Assembly: GCA_035559795.1 (NCBI GenBank)
Contig: DATMAR010000009.1
Location: forward strand, 62,001 to 126,000
Length of the DNA: 64,000 bases
Reading direction: 5' to 3'
Source of the DNA: Fimbriimonadales bacterium
GTDB taxonomy: Bacteria > Armatimonadota > Fimbriimonadia > Fimbriimonadales > ATM1
Part shown: one piece after another, positions 9,827 through 19,367 of the stretch
Layout of the letters: the number at the start of each line of letters is the position of its first letter
How positions within the stretch are numbered: the first letter of the stretch is position 1
Program-made: the position numbers and the translations under genes
Notes under the pieces: model-generated
The model's database searches: none
Told to the model about the DNA's origin: nothing
The model's input: only the letters and a program-made list of their open reading frames with translations

Positions 9827-12146
9827 ATCGTTTTCCGAATCAGTATCCCTACCGGAAACCGGAAGGATTCATTTCATCGGTATCGGTGGTGCTGGGATGA
9901 GCGCTATCGCAAGAATCCTCCTCCATCGAGGAAGAGAAGTTTCAGGGACAGATTTGGTTCCTTCGGGTGTTCTCGACGAACTGCGCGTACGTGGTGCAGA
10001 CATTTCCATCGGACACGATGCCCAAAAAGTATTCGGAGCGTCCGCTGTCGTCGTTACCGATGCAGTGGATTTGAAAAGTAATCCAGAAGTGTCGGTAGCG
10101 AAAGAACTCGGTTTGCCTTTATTGCGACGCTCGCAAGCATTGGCTGATTTGTTGAAAAACTATCGCGTAATCGCGGTTACGGGAACTCATGGCAAGAGCA
10201 CGGTAACGGCGATGATTGGCCACATTTTGGAATCTCATTCGTTTGACCCGATGGTGGTAATCGGTGCTGACTCCGTCGCTTATGGCAGCAACGTGCGAAT
10301 AGGAAATGGCGAGTATGCAGTCGTCGAGGCATGCGAGGCTTATAACTCCTTTTTAGATTTGACTCCTGAAATCGTCGTGTTGACGAATTTAGAACCGGAG
10401 CATCTCGATTTTCATAAAAATTGGGAAAACCTTTTATCGAGTGTCGAGGAATTCGTCAAAAAGGCTCGAGGTACGCCGAAATTCATCTATTGTGCGTGCG
10501 ATGAGGGTGCTTCGAAAGTCGCCCATCGTGTACAAGGGGGGGTGCCCTATGATTTTTCATTAAAACCTTGGGATGCCGTTTACGACAAGGGGACTTTGAG
10601 AACATCTTTCGGGGATTTTCGATTGCAACAATTCGGCAGACACAATGCATTGAATGCGCTCGCAGCAGTAACAGCAGCAGAATGTCTCTCGATTCCATCT
10701 GAATCCGCTCTACAGTCTTTACTTTCGTATCGTGGATTGAAACGCCGCATGGAGAAAATCGGAGAAAGAGACGGAGTAATCGTATACGACGACTACGCTC
10801 ATCACCCGACAGAAATTCGTGCGACCCTCGATGCATTTCGTGAGTTCTATCCGGAGAAACGCCTTGTCGTCGCTTTTCAACCGCATTTATATTCGCGCAC
10901 ACGCGATTTTCTCGATGGATTCATCGAAGCGTTGTGTAAAGCGGATGTAGTTTTTCTGACGGATATCTATCCGGCGCGCGAAGAACCCATACCGGGAATT
11001 TCTTCTACGTTGATTTGTGAAGGCTTAGAGAAATCAAAGAAAGAATGTTTCCATGAAGCATCGAAACATTTCCTCCCTCGAACGGTAGCGAACTATGTTC
11101 GAACGGGGGATGTCGTTATTGGAATGGGTGCTGGGGATATCGAAGCGTTCGCACCGAATCTCTTGAAAGAAATTGCAAGAAAGAGCGAACCGCTTCGAGT
11201 GGGGGTTTTTTGCGGAGGACAATCCACAGAGAGAGAAGTCTCGAAATCAGGGGGAATTAATGTCGCAAATGCTTTGAAACGAAAAGGATACCGAGTAGAA
11301 CTTTACGACCCAAGCGAACTATTAATCGGACAAGGCAACGTTCAGAGTTTGACGGGTGTAGAGCGACCAGATATCGTGTTTTTGCTTCTTCATGGAACGT
11401 CAGCAGAAGATGGCACGATACAGGGATTTTTAGAACTTTTGCGAATACCTTATACGGGGAGCGGAGTTTTGCCGAGTGCTACAGCGATAGATAAATACCG
11501 AACGAAACAAATCCTTTCCGCTCATGGTATCCCTACACCGAGAGCGAAACTCCTATCGTTAGCCAGCCATGCAGTCCATCCTCCATTTACTGATATGGGG
11601 GGTTGGGAAGCCTTTCCAATCGTTGTGAAACCCAACCGTCAAGGTTCAACGATAGGCTTGGGAATCGCTCGCGAACGAAAAGAATTGGAAAAATGTATCG
11701 AAGTAGCAAGCAAATACGATTCCCAAGTTTTGTTAGAAGAATACATCGAAGGTGTAGAAATCACGGCGCCGGTTTTGGACGACGAACCGCTGCCTATTGT
11801 GGAGATCCGCCCAAAATCGGGTTCGTATGATTTCATGGCGAAATACACTCCGAATGCGACCGAAGAAATCGTTCCCGCTAACATTTCGAAAAAAGCGGAA
11901 GAAAACGCGAAACGTTATGCACTCGATGCACATCGAATTCTCGGTCTTGCAGATTTCAGTCGCAGCGATATGATCGTTCGTGGTGACGAAGTCTTTTTCT
12001 TGGAGGTTAATACGATTCCTGGAATGACACCTACCTCGTTGCTTCCGCGTTCCGCGAGTGCGGCGGGAATCGCTTTCGATGAACTGTGTTGCAGGATTTT
12101 AGAATCTGCGTTAAAGCGTTATGGCATCGAAAAGAAAAAAACGTAG
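9801..12146 (+). CDS. murC: MurC-Ddl fusion: UDP-MurNAc:L-Ala ligase plus D-Ala-D-Ala ligase
   Basis: A 781-residue bifunctional wall enzyme. Residues 1 to about 460 are MurC (HFIGIGGAGMSAIARIL, P-loop TGTHGKSTV at about 127-135, YDDYAHHPTEIRATL, FQPHLYSRT), which joins L-Ala to UDP-MurNAc. Residues from about 464 are a complete ATP-grasp D-Ala-D-Ala ligase (VFCGGQSTEREVS, PYTGSGVLPSATAIDK, VVKPNRQGSTIG, EEYIEGVEIT, FFLEVNTIPGMT). No stop or frameshift interrupts the join. Such fusions are known from Chlamydiae. MurB, which normally lies next to murC, is absent here. The gene overlaps ftsQ by 26 bases. Confidence 0.94.
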   Translation: MRTQAEIDKSFSESVSLPETGRIHFIGIGGAGMSAIARILLHRGREVSGTDLVPSGVLDELRVRGADISIGHDAQKVFGASAVVVTDAVDLKSNPEVSVAKELGLPLLRRSQALADLLKNYRVIAVTGTHGKSTVTAMIGHILESHSFDPMVVIGADSVAYGSNVRIGNGEYAVVEACEAYNSFLDLTPEIVVLTNLEPEHLDFHKNWENLLSSVEEFVKKARGTPKFIYCACDEGASKVAHRVQGGVPYDFSLKPWDAVYDKGTLRTSFGDFRLQQFGRHNALNALAAVTAAECLSIPSESALQSLLSYRGLKRRMEKIGERDGVIVYDDYAHHPTEIRATLDAFREFYPEKRLVVAFQPHLYSRTRDFLDGFIEALCKADVVFLTDIYPAREEPIPGISSTLICEGLEKSKKECFHEASKHFLPRTVANYVRTGDVVIGMGAGDIEAFAPNLLKEIARKSEPLRVGVFCGGQSTEREVSKSGGINVANALKRKGYRVELYDPSELLIGQGNVQSLTGVERPDIVFLLLHGTSAEDGTIQGFLELLRIPYTGSGVLPSATAIDKYRTKQILSAHGIPTPRAKLLSLASHAVHPPFTDMGGWEAFPIVVKPNRQGSTIGLGIARERKELEKCIEVASKYDSQVLLEEYIEGVEITAPVLDDEPLPIVEIRPKSGSYDFMAKYTPNATEEIVPANISKKAEENAKRYALDAHRILGLADFSRSDMIVRGDEVFFLEVNTIPGMTPTSLLPRSASAAGIAFDELCCRILESALKRYGIEKKKT

Positions 12147-12864
12147 TTTTGAATTAGGTAATTTTTGGCGTCCCTTTTGGGCATTTTATTGGGCTGTCTC
12201 GTTGCCTATTGTAATTATCGCGGGATTGTTCACGAGTGATTTGACTTCTCTGACTATCGTGCGCGTTTCCGGTGCTGATAAAAACGATGAACAACGAATA
12301 AGAAAGATATTGCAGTCGTATAAAAATATTCCTGCATTGCAAATACCTACTGCAGAGGTCGAATCGCTCATCGAATTGAATCCGAAGATAAAAGTATCGA
12401 AGTTCGAGGTTAACGTTTTCGGTCGCGCGCATTTGCACATCGAAAAGCGTAAAGCCATAGCCTCAATAATAGGAAGACCGGGGATGGGTGCTGACATCGA
12501 AGGAAAAGTCTTCCCCGTATCGAAGGGTTCCATGCCCAAAATAGGCATAGGGGAGAAAGTACAGGATTACAATCCATTCTTTAGCATATGCAACCCGAAC
12601 CCCTATTTCGAAGCCTTGCAACTGGCAGAAAAACTTCAAGTTCACCTGCCGAAACTTGAAGGAAACCTTGATTTGGACTTCCAAAGTCGTCTATGCTTTT
12701 ATGTCAAGGGTGGAAAGTGTCGAGTGCTTTTCGGAAGCGGTAGGCGGCTGGATGAAAAAGTCGAGGTTCTCGAACGGGCTCTCGATTCTCAGCCCGACCT
12801 GTTGGAGAGCGTTAGAGTCGTTAACTTGGTCGAGCCCGATTACCCTGTAGTGGTCGAAGAATAA
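12121..12864 (+). CDS. ftsQ: FtsQ/DivIB-type division protein
   Basis: A 247-residue bitopic protein with a basic cytoplasmic tail (MASKRKKR), one membrane segment (about residues 21-39) and a periplasmic POTRA-like domain starting SLTIVRVSGADKNDEQRIRKIL. FtsQ recruits FtsL/FtsB and helps activate septal synthesis. Sequence conservation in the family is low, so the call rests on topology, the POTRA-like stretch and position between murC-ddl and ftsA. A Cys-rich stretch (ICNPNP, RLCFYVKGGKC) in the periplasmic part is unusual and could allow a disulfide. Confidence 0.82.
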   Translation: MASKRKKRSFELGNFWRPFWAFYWAVSLPIVIIAGLFTSDLTSLTIVRVSGADKNDEQRIRKILQSYKNIPALQIPTAEVESLIELNPKIKVSKFEVNVFGRAHLHIEKRKAIASIIGRPGMGADIEGKVFPVSKGSMPKIGIGEKVQDYNPFFSICNPNPYFEALQLAEKLQVHLPKLEGNLDLDFQSRLCFYVKGGKCRVLFGSGRRLDEKVEVLERALDSQPDLLESVRVVNLVEPDYPVVVEE

Positions 12865-12867
12865 AAT

Positions 12868-13602
12868 ATGCAAATTAATTTTGTAAAATTTCCGCAATGG
12901 ATGATGCCAGTAACTCTGGTTGCCTTGCTCATGGGCTTTCTTCTCGTTTCTTCACATTTAAGTTACGGTCCTCAATCGAGTGGAGCGCCGCGGATGTACG
13001 GCGCACCGGAAGGACGCGGTGCGGGCGCTAGCCTTGCTCGTTCCCTCGATGAGAAAGATAACGAAATCAACAAACTTCGGGAAGAAATCACGCAGTTGCA
13101 AAACGCTTTAGCGAATCAGTCTCGACAGGCAAAAGTTCTCAACGAGAGTTTGCAAGAGGCGAAGTTATTGGCAGCGCTTACCGAAGTCGAAGGACCCGGT
13201 GTCGAAATTATTTTAAAAGACAGCGAAAAACAATCGGACAACCCATGGCAATATGTAATCCACGACGATGACGTGATTCGCGTCGTGAACGAACTTTGGT
13301 TAGCAGGCGCTGAAGCGATTGCCGTCAATAATCAACGAATTTCCATAACTACTGCATTTCGATGTGAAGGTCCGGTGATTTATGTAGGGCGCGTTCCCAT
13401 TTCGTCGCCCGTTGTCATTCGCGCAATTGGCGACCCCGAGACTCTTATGGGTGCACTCAACATGCCGGGAAGATATTTGAACGAAATTCGTACGGTAGAC
13501 CCTAAAATGGTCGAAATCCATAAGCGCTATAAAATGGTCTTGCCGGCATATACCGGCTCGACAGAGTTCCGTCACGCAAGAAGCACAGTACCGAAACAAT
13601 GA
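12868..13602 (+). CDS. DUF881 (YlxW-type) membrane protein
   Basis: A 244-residue protein with an N-terminal membrane segment (about residues 11-30), a Gly/Pro-rich linker, a coiled coil (about 50-95, EKDNEINKLREEITQLQNAL) and a C-terminal DUF881 domain (EGPGVEIILKD, DDDVIRVVNELWLAGAEAIAVNNQRIS). DUF881 genes commonly sit beside ftsQ/ftsA and encode envelope proteins of unknown biochemical role. It lies 3 bases after ftsQ and overlaps the next small gene by 4 bases, so it belongs to the dcw operon. Confidence 0.88.
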   Translation: MQINFVKFPQWMMPVTLVALLMGFLLVSSHLSYGPQSSGAPRMYGAPEGRGAGASLARSLDEKDNEINKLREEITQLQNALANQSRQAKVLNESLQEAKLLAALTEVEGPGVEIILKDSEKQSDNPWQYVIHDDDVIRVVNELWLAGAEAIAVNNQRISITTAFRCEGPVIYVGRVPISSPVVIRAIGDPETLMGALNMPGRYLNEIRTVDPKMVEIHKRYKMVLPAYTGSTEFRHARSTVPKQ

Positions 13603-13976
13603 TTTTATTAATTCCGATTTTGGCTTTAGTTATTGGCGGTCTTCTCGCCTTTTTCGTGGGTGGGTGGGAAAACATCCCGAGAGAATATATCGGAGTGGCT
13701 ACTTTAGCAGGGATTGACACCGTCTTCGGCGGGTTGCGAGCAGGACTCGAAGGTCGCTTTCGAAACGACCTTTTCATGTCGGGCTTTTTCGTAAATATTC
13801 TCCTTGCTGTCGGTTTGGTCGCCCTCGGTTTCGCCATCGGAGTCGAAGAACTCTATCTCGCTGCCGTTATCACTTTGGGAGGCAGACTTTTCCTTAACCT
13901 CTCCCTCATTCGAAGACATTACATCACCAAAATTACAGACGCAATGGCAAGAAAAAAATTAGAGGTGGGGCGCTAA
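13599..13976 (+). CDS. Small basic membrane protein, DUF1290 (Sbp/YlxX-type)
   Basis: A 125-residue protein with three or four membrane segments and the family stretch IPREYIGVATLAGIDTVFGGLRAGLE, followed by a hydrophobic repeat and a basic tail. DUF1290 proteins co-occur with DUF881 next to ftsA in many bacteria; the role is unknown but linked to the division cluster. The ATG overlaps the DUF881 stop, and ftsA starts one base after its stop. Confidence 0.88.
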   Translation: MILLIPILALVIGGLLAFFVGGWENIPREYIGVATLAGIDTVFGGLRAGLEGRFRNDLFMSGFFVNILLAVGLVALGFAIGVEELYLAAVITLGGRLFLNLSLIRRHYITKITDAMARKKLEVGR

Positions 13977-13977
13977 C

Positions 13978-15213
13978 ATGGAATCCATAGCCGCTATAGA
14001 CATAGGCTCTACGAAAGCCCTTACTCTTATCGTCGATGTAGACGAAAAGGGAAATACGCGTGTCGTCTCTACCGGCTCATCCCCTTGCAGAGGGCTCAAG
14101 AGGGGAACCGTCAATGATATCGAGGAAACCGCCCAAGCCGTCGTCAATTCCGTAAGACGATGCGAACAAATGGCAGGGAGAAAAATCAATAACGTCGTCA
14201 TTTCCGTAACGGGGGAACATATCCAAGGACAAAACTCCAAAGGAATCATCCCCTTAATCCCCCCCCATCGCACGATTACTCGTGAAGACGTCAATCGAGT
14301 CATAAACCACAGCAAACAAATCGTCTTACCCTCCGACCGTGAATTGATCCACGCCTTGCCCAGAGCCTTTAAAGTAGATTCGCAGGACGGAATCGAAAGA
14401 CCTTTCGGAATGAGTGGAGAAAGATTAGAAGTCAGCACGCACCTCGTTCATGGGCAAATTACGCATATCCAAAACCTCGAACGATGCGTCAATCGTGCTC
14501 AAATCGAAGTGGACCAAGTTGTCTTTAGCCCGATCGCCAGTGGGCTTGCTGTGCTCGAACCGAATGAAATCGAATCCGGAGTTTTACTCTTGGATATCGG
14601 GGGGGGAACGACGGACATCGCCCTTTATACGGAAGGCAGTCTGGCATTTAGTGCAACCATTCCCGTCGGTTCGGGTCACATCACTTCGGATATCTCGAAA
14701 CTTCTCAAGACGTCGCGCGAAGAAGCAGAAAGATTGAAAATTTCGTCCGGCTCTTGTCTTCCCGATAACATCGGTAAAGGAGAAGTGGTTGCAGTAACTC
14801 AATTGGGAATGGATTCCCCTCGTCCGTTTCCACGATCCGTGTTAGCAGAAATTATCACCGCGAGAGTGGATGAAATTCTTTACCTCGTTAGTGAACTTTT
14901 GGAAAAATCCGGTTTTGCTCTTCGTCAGGTCTCAGGGTGCGTTCTCACCGGAGGCGGAAGTAAATTAACCGGTCTATCTCAAATGGCAGAAAAGACGCTC
15001 AATGGAATTCCCACTCGTATAGGAACACCAAAACAATTAGGTGGTTTAAGCGACATGGTATCCGGTCCAGAACACGCAACAGCGGTAGGATTAGTGCTTC
15101 ATGAACTGAAAATGCGAGAAGAAAAAACCGTCTCGGCAGAAGTCGGAGATTGGCGTCGATTTTTTGCGCCACTCAAAACGCTTTTCGGAACTAAGGCAGG
15201 AACGAATAAATGA
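13978..15213 (+). CDS. ftsA: FtsA, actin-like tether for FtsZ
   Basis: A 411-residue cytoplasmic ATP-binding protein that anchors FtsZ to the membrane and signals to the divisome. The actin-fold phosphate loops are visible: AAIDIGSTKALTLIVD at the N-terminus and LLLDIGGGTTDIALY in the middle. The 1C subdomain (VISVTGEHIQGQNSKG) and GCVLTGGGSKLTGL are also present. The C-terminus (DWRRFFAPLKTLFG) is a plausible amphipathic membrane-targeting helix. It directly follows DUF1290 and precedes ftsZ by 34 bases. Confidence 0.95.
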   Translation: MESIAAIDIGSTKALTLIVDVDEKGNTRVVSTGSSPCRGLKRGTVNDIEETAQAVVNSVRRCEQMAGRKINNVVISVTGEHIQGQNSKGIIPLIPPHRTITREDVNRVINHSKQIVLPSDRELIHALPRAFKVDSQDGIERPFGMSGERLEVSTHLVHGQITHIQNLERCVNRAQIEVDQVVFSPIASGLAVLEPNEIESGVLLLDIGGGTTDIALYTEGSLAFSATIPVGSGHITSDISKLLKTSREEAERLKISSGSCLPDNIGKGEVVAVTQLGMDSPRPFPRSVLAEIITARVDEILYLVSELLEKSGFALRQVSGCVLTGGGSKLTGLSQMAEKTLNGIPTRIGTPKQLGGLSDMVSGPEHATAVGLVLHELKMREEKTVSAEVGDWRRFFAPLKTLFGTKAGTNK

Positions 15214-15247
15214 ATCGAATAAATAATAACTCGAAAATAAGGGAGTA

Positions 15248-16483
15248 ATGACTATGAACGTAAAAGAAGGTGGCGTGCCACAAGCCGTGATAAAAGTGTT
15301 AGGAATAGGCGGTGGCGGCTCGAATGCCGTCAATCGCATGATTGAAGCGAATATTCAAGGCGTGGATTTCATCGCTATGAATACCGATGTCCAAGTCCTC
15401 GAACTCGCTAAAGCACCTACGAAAATCCAAATCGGTGCGAACCTAACTCGTGGATTAGGCGCCGGTGGAAACCCCGAAGTAGGAAAAAACGCCGCAGAAG
15501 AAAGCCGCAATCAAATTCGCGAACTCCTCAGCGATGCCGACATGGTCTTTCTCACAGCAGGTATGGGCGGTGGCACAGGAACAGGTGCTGCTCCTATCAT
15601 CGCAGAATTGGCAAAAGAAGCCAACGCATTGACTATCGCTGTGGTGACGAAACCCTTTACGTGGGAAGGTGCTAAAAGACGCAAGATTGCAGAAGAAGGT
15701 ATCGCGGCACTCAGCGAAATCGTAGACACGATTATCTGCATACCAAACGACCGCCTTCTCCCTGTCGTAGACCGACGAACTACATTGATTGAATCGTTCA
15801 GAGTCGCGGATGATGTATTGCGTCAAGGCGTCCAAGCGATTTCCGATATCATCACCATCCCGGGGATGATCAACGTGGATTTCGCCGACGTGCGTGCAAT
15901 CATGTCCAATGCCGGACCTGCACTTATGGGAATCGGATACGGAACAGGAGAGCATCGCGCACAGCAAGCCGCTCAAAGCGCAGTTTCCAACCCGCTTCTG
16001 GAAACCACTATCGAGGGAGCAACGCGCTTGCTCGTGAACATCACGGCTTCCGAGGATATCACTCTCGCCGAAGCAAACGAAGCCATGATGTTTATCCAAA
16101 ACCTCGCCGCAAGCGACGCTGCGAATATCATCTTCGGTACTGTCCTCAATAAAGAATTGGATGGCGAAGTACGAATAACCGTGCTCGCTTCGGGATTCGA
16201 CCAAACCACTGCGACGGGTAGGAAAGCGCTTCAAGCCGCAACGAGCGTTGGAACCCCTCGCTCCGCCGCAGTCCAGATGCCGTCTCGAACGCAAGAGGCG
16301 AAGACTGGTACTAACTCGTCCGGAAGTACGCTTCCCCCTGGCGCCGGTTCTGCTACCGGAATTCCTCGCCCTGTGGGTTCGAAAGACAACGAAACCCTCA
16401 ATCTGCCGAAACCAGAACTCACCGAGGAGGATGAACTCGACATTCCCACATTCATAAGGGAATATAGGAAAAGACAAGGCTAA
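15248..16483 (+). CDS. ftsZ: FtsZ, tubulin-like division GTPase
   Basis: A 411-residue GTPase that polymerises into the Z-ring. The N-terminal [11 protein letters not shown]-type loop ([15 protein letters not shown]), the tubulin signature [18 protein letters not shown], and [11 protein letters not shown] are all present. A Ser/Thr/Pro-rich linker (about residues 335-385) leads to the conserved C-terminal peptide [15 protein letters not shown] that binds FtsA. The ATG follows AAGGGAG. It is the last gene of the cluster, and a palindrome array follows. Confidence 0.98.
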   Translation: MTMNVKEGGVPQAVIKVLGIGGGGSNAVNRMIEANIQGVDFIAMNTDVQVLELAKAPTKIQIGANLTRGLGAGGNPEVGKNAAEESRNQIRELLSDADMVFLTAGMGGGTGTGAAPIIAELAKEANALTIAVVTKPFTWEGAKRRKIAEEGIAALSEIVDTIICIPNDRLLPVVDRRTTLIESFRVADDVLRQGVQAISDIITIPGMINVDFADVRAIMSNAGPALMGIGYGTGEHRAQQAAQSAVSNPLLETTIEGATRLLVNITASEDITLAEANEAMMFIQNLAASDAANIIFGTVLNKELDGEVRITVLASGFDQTTATGRKALQAATSVGTPRSAAVQMPSRTQEAKTGTNSSGSTLPPGAGSATGIPRPVGSKDNETLNLPKPELTEEDELDIPTFIREYRKRQG

Positions 16484-16550
16484 AAGTTTTTGCGAGTGGG
16501 AAATAAGCCCGCATCGAAAGATGCGGTAATGCATATTTCCATGCATTTCA

Positions 16551-16788
16551 TGCCTCAACGGCTCCTGCTGTCGAGGCTATAGTTTTTCTATTTTATGCCT
16601 CAACAGCTCCTGCTGTTGAGGCTATAGTTATTTTTGAATTAAAACCGCGCCTTATCTCATGCGATATTAATCGCGCCTTACGGCGCTCCTACAATTAATG
16701 TTTGGGCAAAAAATAAAAGCTTTATTTCATGCCTCGACAGCTTTCTATTTTATGCCTCAACAGCTCCTGCTGTTGTTGAGGCTTTTTT
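16551..16788. repeat. Tandem palindrome/terminator array after dcw cluster
   Basis: Four copies of a hairpin unit. The clearest (16596-16627) has perfect arms GCCTCAACAGC and GCTGTTGAGGC around TCCT. Copy 1 (16551-16582) differs at paired positions (AACGGC/GCTGTC) and still folds. Copy 3 (from 16730) is cut off after its first arm and runs into the same spacer TTCTATTTTA seen between copies 1 and 2. Copy 4 (16753-16788) ends in a T-tract and looks like an intrinsic terminator. The shared spacers suggest growth by local duplication. Confidence 0.75.
16671..16694 (-). repeat. Dispersed GTAGGAGCG palindromic repeat, copy 1
   Basis: On the minus strand it reads GTAGGAGCG-CCGTAAGG-CGCGA, the same unit found at 20421, 20516, 20545, 32453, 32481 and 32513. 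The inner arms GCGCC and GGCGC pair around GTAA. It resembles REP-like elements. Confidence 0.7.
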
Positions 16789-16868
16789 TAGGACATAAAA
16801 ATGAATCCCAAAAGAATTGCGAAAGATAAAAACGTATGCAGTAATTGCAAAGAGGGAAAATCTTGGTT

Positions 16869-19211
16869 TTAACCTTTCAGCCAAAAAGGCATGCGTGGCC
16901 CTGAGGGTTTGAAAGAAAACGGTGTGAGAAAAATTGCGTCAATCGCTATTTTCCACGATGGCGCGTTCGGAGATAAACGAATGCGAATTTTGTGATTCCC
17001 TGGACGTACTGTAATTTTCCCTAATCTATACCAACCGAAATCTGTCCCGTAAAGCGATTGCGCAGTATCGGGAATTCCGAAAACGTTTTCGCTTCCGAAT
17101 TCGAACGAAACGAACTGGCGTAAATCTTCGGGAATTCTCGCCGCAAGCCATATCTCTACATCTCTTTCTGTAGGGACGTTGAAACGATAGGTTGCATAAA
17201 ATCCCTCAGTGGTGGGGGGGATAGCACTGTCCAGAGCCAACGCCTTTCCATTCGAACATGCAGCGCTCGTCATGACATATCCGAAATTATTTTCTTCTGC
17301 GCTTTCTCCTTCTATCCATGAGAGGGGGCGCACACGCAAAGCTATCGCTCTCAGGTTTGCAACCATCTGCTCGAATGCAGCAGGAGGATTCTCTTGGATC
17401 CTGCGATGAGCATCCGTGAAGAAAAATTTCAAATCGGATATATCCACGCCCAATCGTTTCGCTTCGTTCGTCAAATCTTGGAATTCTGCAAGAGCACCAT
17501 CTATCGCATCTTGCGGAACGGGTACTTCTTCCGTTCCCGTGATGACAACCGGATATGTACCGATGACGAGTTCCGGTAAGCCTTTTACAATTTTGCTTTC
17601 GATGGGGAGACCGTCGGGTGTCGAAAATTTCGCTTTCGAAGGCTCGCGCATCACTAACCGCACTTTTGCGGCTGTGTCCGTACGCCAAATCACGGTGTAT
17701 GTCGCAAAAGGAGCGACATGACGATAACCTTCGTAATTCTCGCCTAACTCCAAACGATTCCCAGACTCCGGAGTTGGCAACCACCAAACATTTCCCGGAA
17801 GTCGCATCGTGGTTGCCGGATGGCGCGCATTTTCAGGATAAAACAAGGCACGGGGAAGTCTCGTGAGGAATGTTTCGTCTCTCGAGATTTCTTGTAGGAT
17901 GTTTTTCAACCAATCCGCTTCGTACCCCCCCGTCCATTTCACGTACCAACCTTTTGCGCCGAGTTCTGCAGTATCGAGAATCACGGAGCGTAAAGATTGT
18001 TCATCTGGATAGGGTTTCCCATTTTCTAAGACTCGAAGGTCTGTCGCGACGAGCCAACTTCGATGATTCCAGGCAAGCGTCGTACTGCAAGCGCCTCCTG
18101 CATAATGCTCGATGGGTGAAAGCGCTATTCCGATTGCGCGCATACCCAATCCATCGCCTGCTAAGTCTCTCGTGTCGTAAACAGCAGCCCAGCCGTTCCA
18201 TTCGATAATGATGGGAACATTGTGAATTCTTCGAATCGCTTCTGCAAATCGTTTCATGCGATTGCGAGCGGCATTGTCAATTACGGTTTTTATGTCGTTC
18301 CAATATCCCGATGTTTTCGGGTCGCAAGAGAAGAGCGAGCCGGTTTGCGGGTCGAGGAATTTATCTACTCCTCGAACAGAAGAAAACAGAGCAACGAAAC
18401 GCGCTGCTTGTTTGAATGTTTCGATTTCAGCCGTATCGAGTTTCCAGGCGCGTATTAGGCGATAGATATCGTTTTGGTATCTTTCTTTCAAATACGCTTC
18501 GAATTGCAAACGAAAGATTTCCGAATCCGGCACGTATCCTTCTGCTGCATTCCAAATTTCGACTTGACCGAGAGGGTTTACGAAGCCTCTCAAACCTGCT
18601 CCGAACTTCGTTTGGTTTAGTTTCGCTAAAAAAGCGTCGCGCCTTTGGTCGAACTTTTCCCAATAATCTGTCAATGAACTCTGCTCCACTCTCGGATAAA
18701 GCAAAACCGTGTATTCCCCCCCACCGACTTTCAATTGATATCGAATGCGTGCGTATCCGTCCACGACGTCCGCCCAACCGTGCGTTTCGGCGACATCACC
18801 TTGGTTGGAAACAACGATATAGAAAACACTGCGCCCGTTCGGAACAGGGATCCTGTAATCTCCTTGTGGACCTGCTCCGGTAATTCGGTAACTTTCGGGG
18901 CGTATAAGGAAAGCAGGTGCACGCGGCGCTTTTCGATTATCGAGCCACAAGTAACGAAAGGATTTCGCTTCACAAGATTCGATGATTTCGTTCCAATTGC
19001 TTTCGGGCGGAACTTCCAGCAAGACATCTTTTATTCCCGTTCCCTCGATGGCGCGGAGAATTTGTTCGCTCGCGTTGGCTCGCCATCCGATCGGCAAATA
19101 CGCTTTCCCCTCCCATAAAAGCGCGTGATTCGGCGTCACATTCCAACTGGCGGCAGGAGCGAAGTTACAAGGAAGGAAGGTCGTAAGGGCGAATAACCAA
19201 GAAATCATCAC
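16869..19211 (-). CDS. Secreted glycoside-hydrolase-like protein of unknown specificity
   Basis: A 780-residue protein with a short signal peptide (hydrophobic core about residues 3-20, cleavage near APAAS). The body resembles a beta/alpha-barrel glycosidase: VFYIVVSNQGD, GFVNPLGQVEIWNAAEG, RIHNVPIIIEWNGWAAVYD and GAKGWYVKWTGGYEADWL. After a short helical linker (about 590-650) comes a C-terminal beta-rich part (WIEGESAEENNFGY to the end) like a carbohydrate-binding module. I cannot assign a family or catalytic acids with certainty. It stands alone, convergent with ftsZ and divergent from the prephenate dehydratase gene. Export to the periplasm or outside is inferred. Confidence 0.6.
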   Translation of the reverse strand: MMISWLFALTTFLPCNFAPAASWNVTPNHALLWEGKAYLPIGWRANASEQILRAIEGTGIKDVLLEVPPESNWNEIIESCEAKSFRYLWLDNRKAPRAPAFLIRPESYRITGAGPQGDYRIPVPNGRSVFYIVVSNQGDVAETHGWADVVDGYARIRYQLKVGGGEYTVLLYPRVEQSSLTDYWEKFDQRRDAFLAKLNQTKFGAGLRGFVNPLGQVEIWNAAEGYVPDSEIFRLQFEAYLKERYQNDIYRLIRAWKLDTAEIETFKQAARFVALFSSVRGVDKFLDPQTGSLFSCDPKTSGYWNDIKTVIDNAARNRMKRFAEAIRRIHNVPIIIEWNGWAAVYDTRDLAGDGLGMRAIGIALSPIEHYAGGACSTTLAWNHRSWLVATDLRVLENGKPYPDEQSLRSVILDTAELGAKGWYVKWTGGYEADWLKNILQEISRDETFLTRLPRALFYPENARHPATTMRLPGNVWWLPTPESGNRLELGENYEGYRHVAPFATYTVIWRTDTAAKVRLVMREPSKAKFSTPDGLPIESKIVKGLPELVIGTYPVVITGTEEVPVPQDAIDGALAEFQDLTNEAKRLGVDISDLKFFFTDAHRRIQENPPAAFEQMVANLRAIALRVRPLSWIEGESAEENNFGYVMTSAACSNGKALALDSAIPPTTEGFYATYRFNVPTERDVEIWLAARIPEDLRQFVSFEFGSENVFGIPDTAQSLYGTDFGWYRLGKITVRPGNHKIRIRLSPNAPSWKIAIDAIFLTPFSFKPSGPRMPFWLKG

Positions 19212-19367
19212 TTCGAGTTCGTTTATTTTGACGGTTTTGCTCAGAAAAAAATACGAATTATTTACGTATTTCGCTATTTTGGCGCTTCCTCCCAGCGCCC
19301 TGGTAGAGCATCGTCTTCATTTTCAAAAACTCAGATGCCGCTTTCGTTTCATAATCTCTAAAAACCC

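Larger units (their letters stand above)
16484..16868. other. Intergenic region after ftsZ rich in palindromes
   Basis: A 385-base gap between ftsZ and the convergent 780-residue gene. It holds a GAAA-capped hairpin with arms CCGCATC/GATGCGG (16509-16526), an array of GCCTCAACAGC-type palindromes (16551-16788) and one copy of the dispersed GTAGGAGCG repeat on the minus strand (16671-16694). I see no gene in it. The array probably ends transcription of both flanking genes. Confidence 0.7.

Noticed and set aside
15455-16558. A 367-residue open frame antisense to ftsZ
   Set aside because: It is Arg/Cys/His-rich without domains and mirrors the codon pattern of ftsZ; a shadow of the conserved gene.
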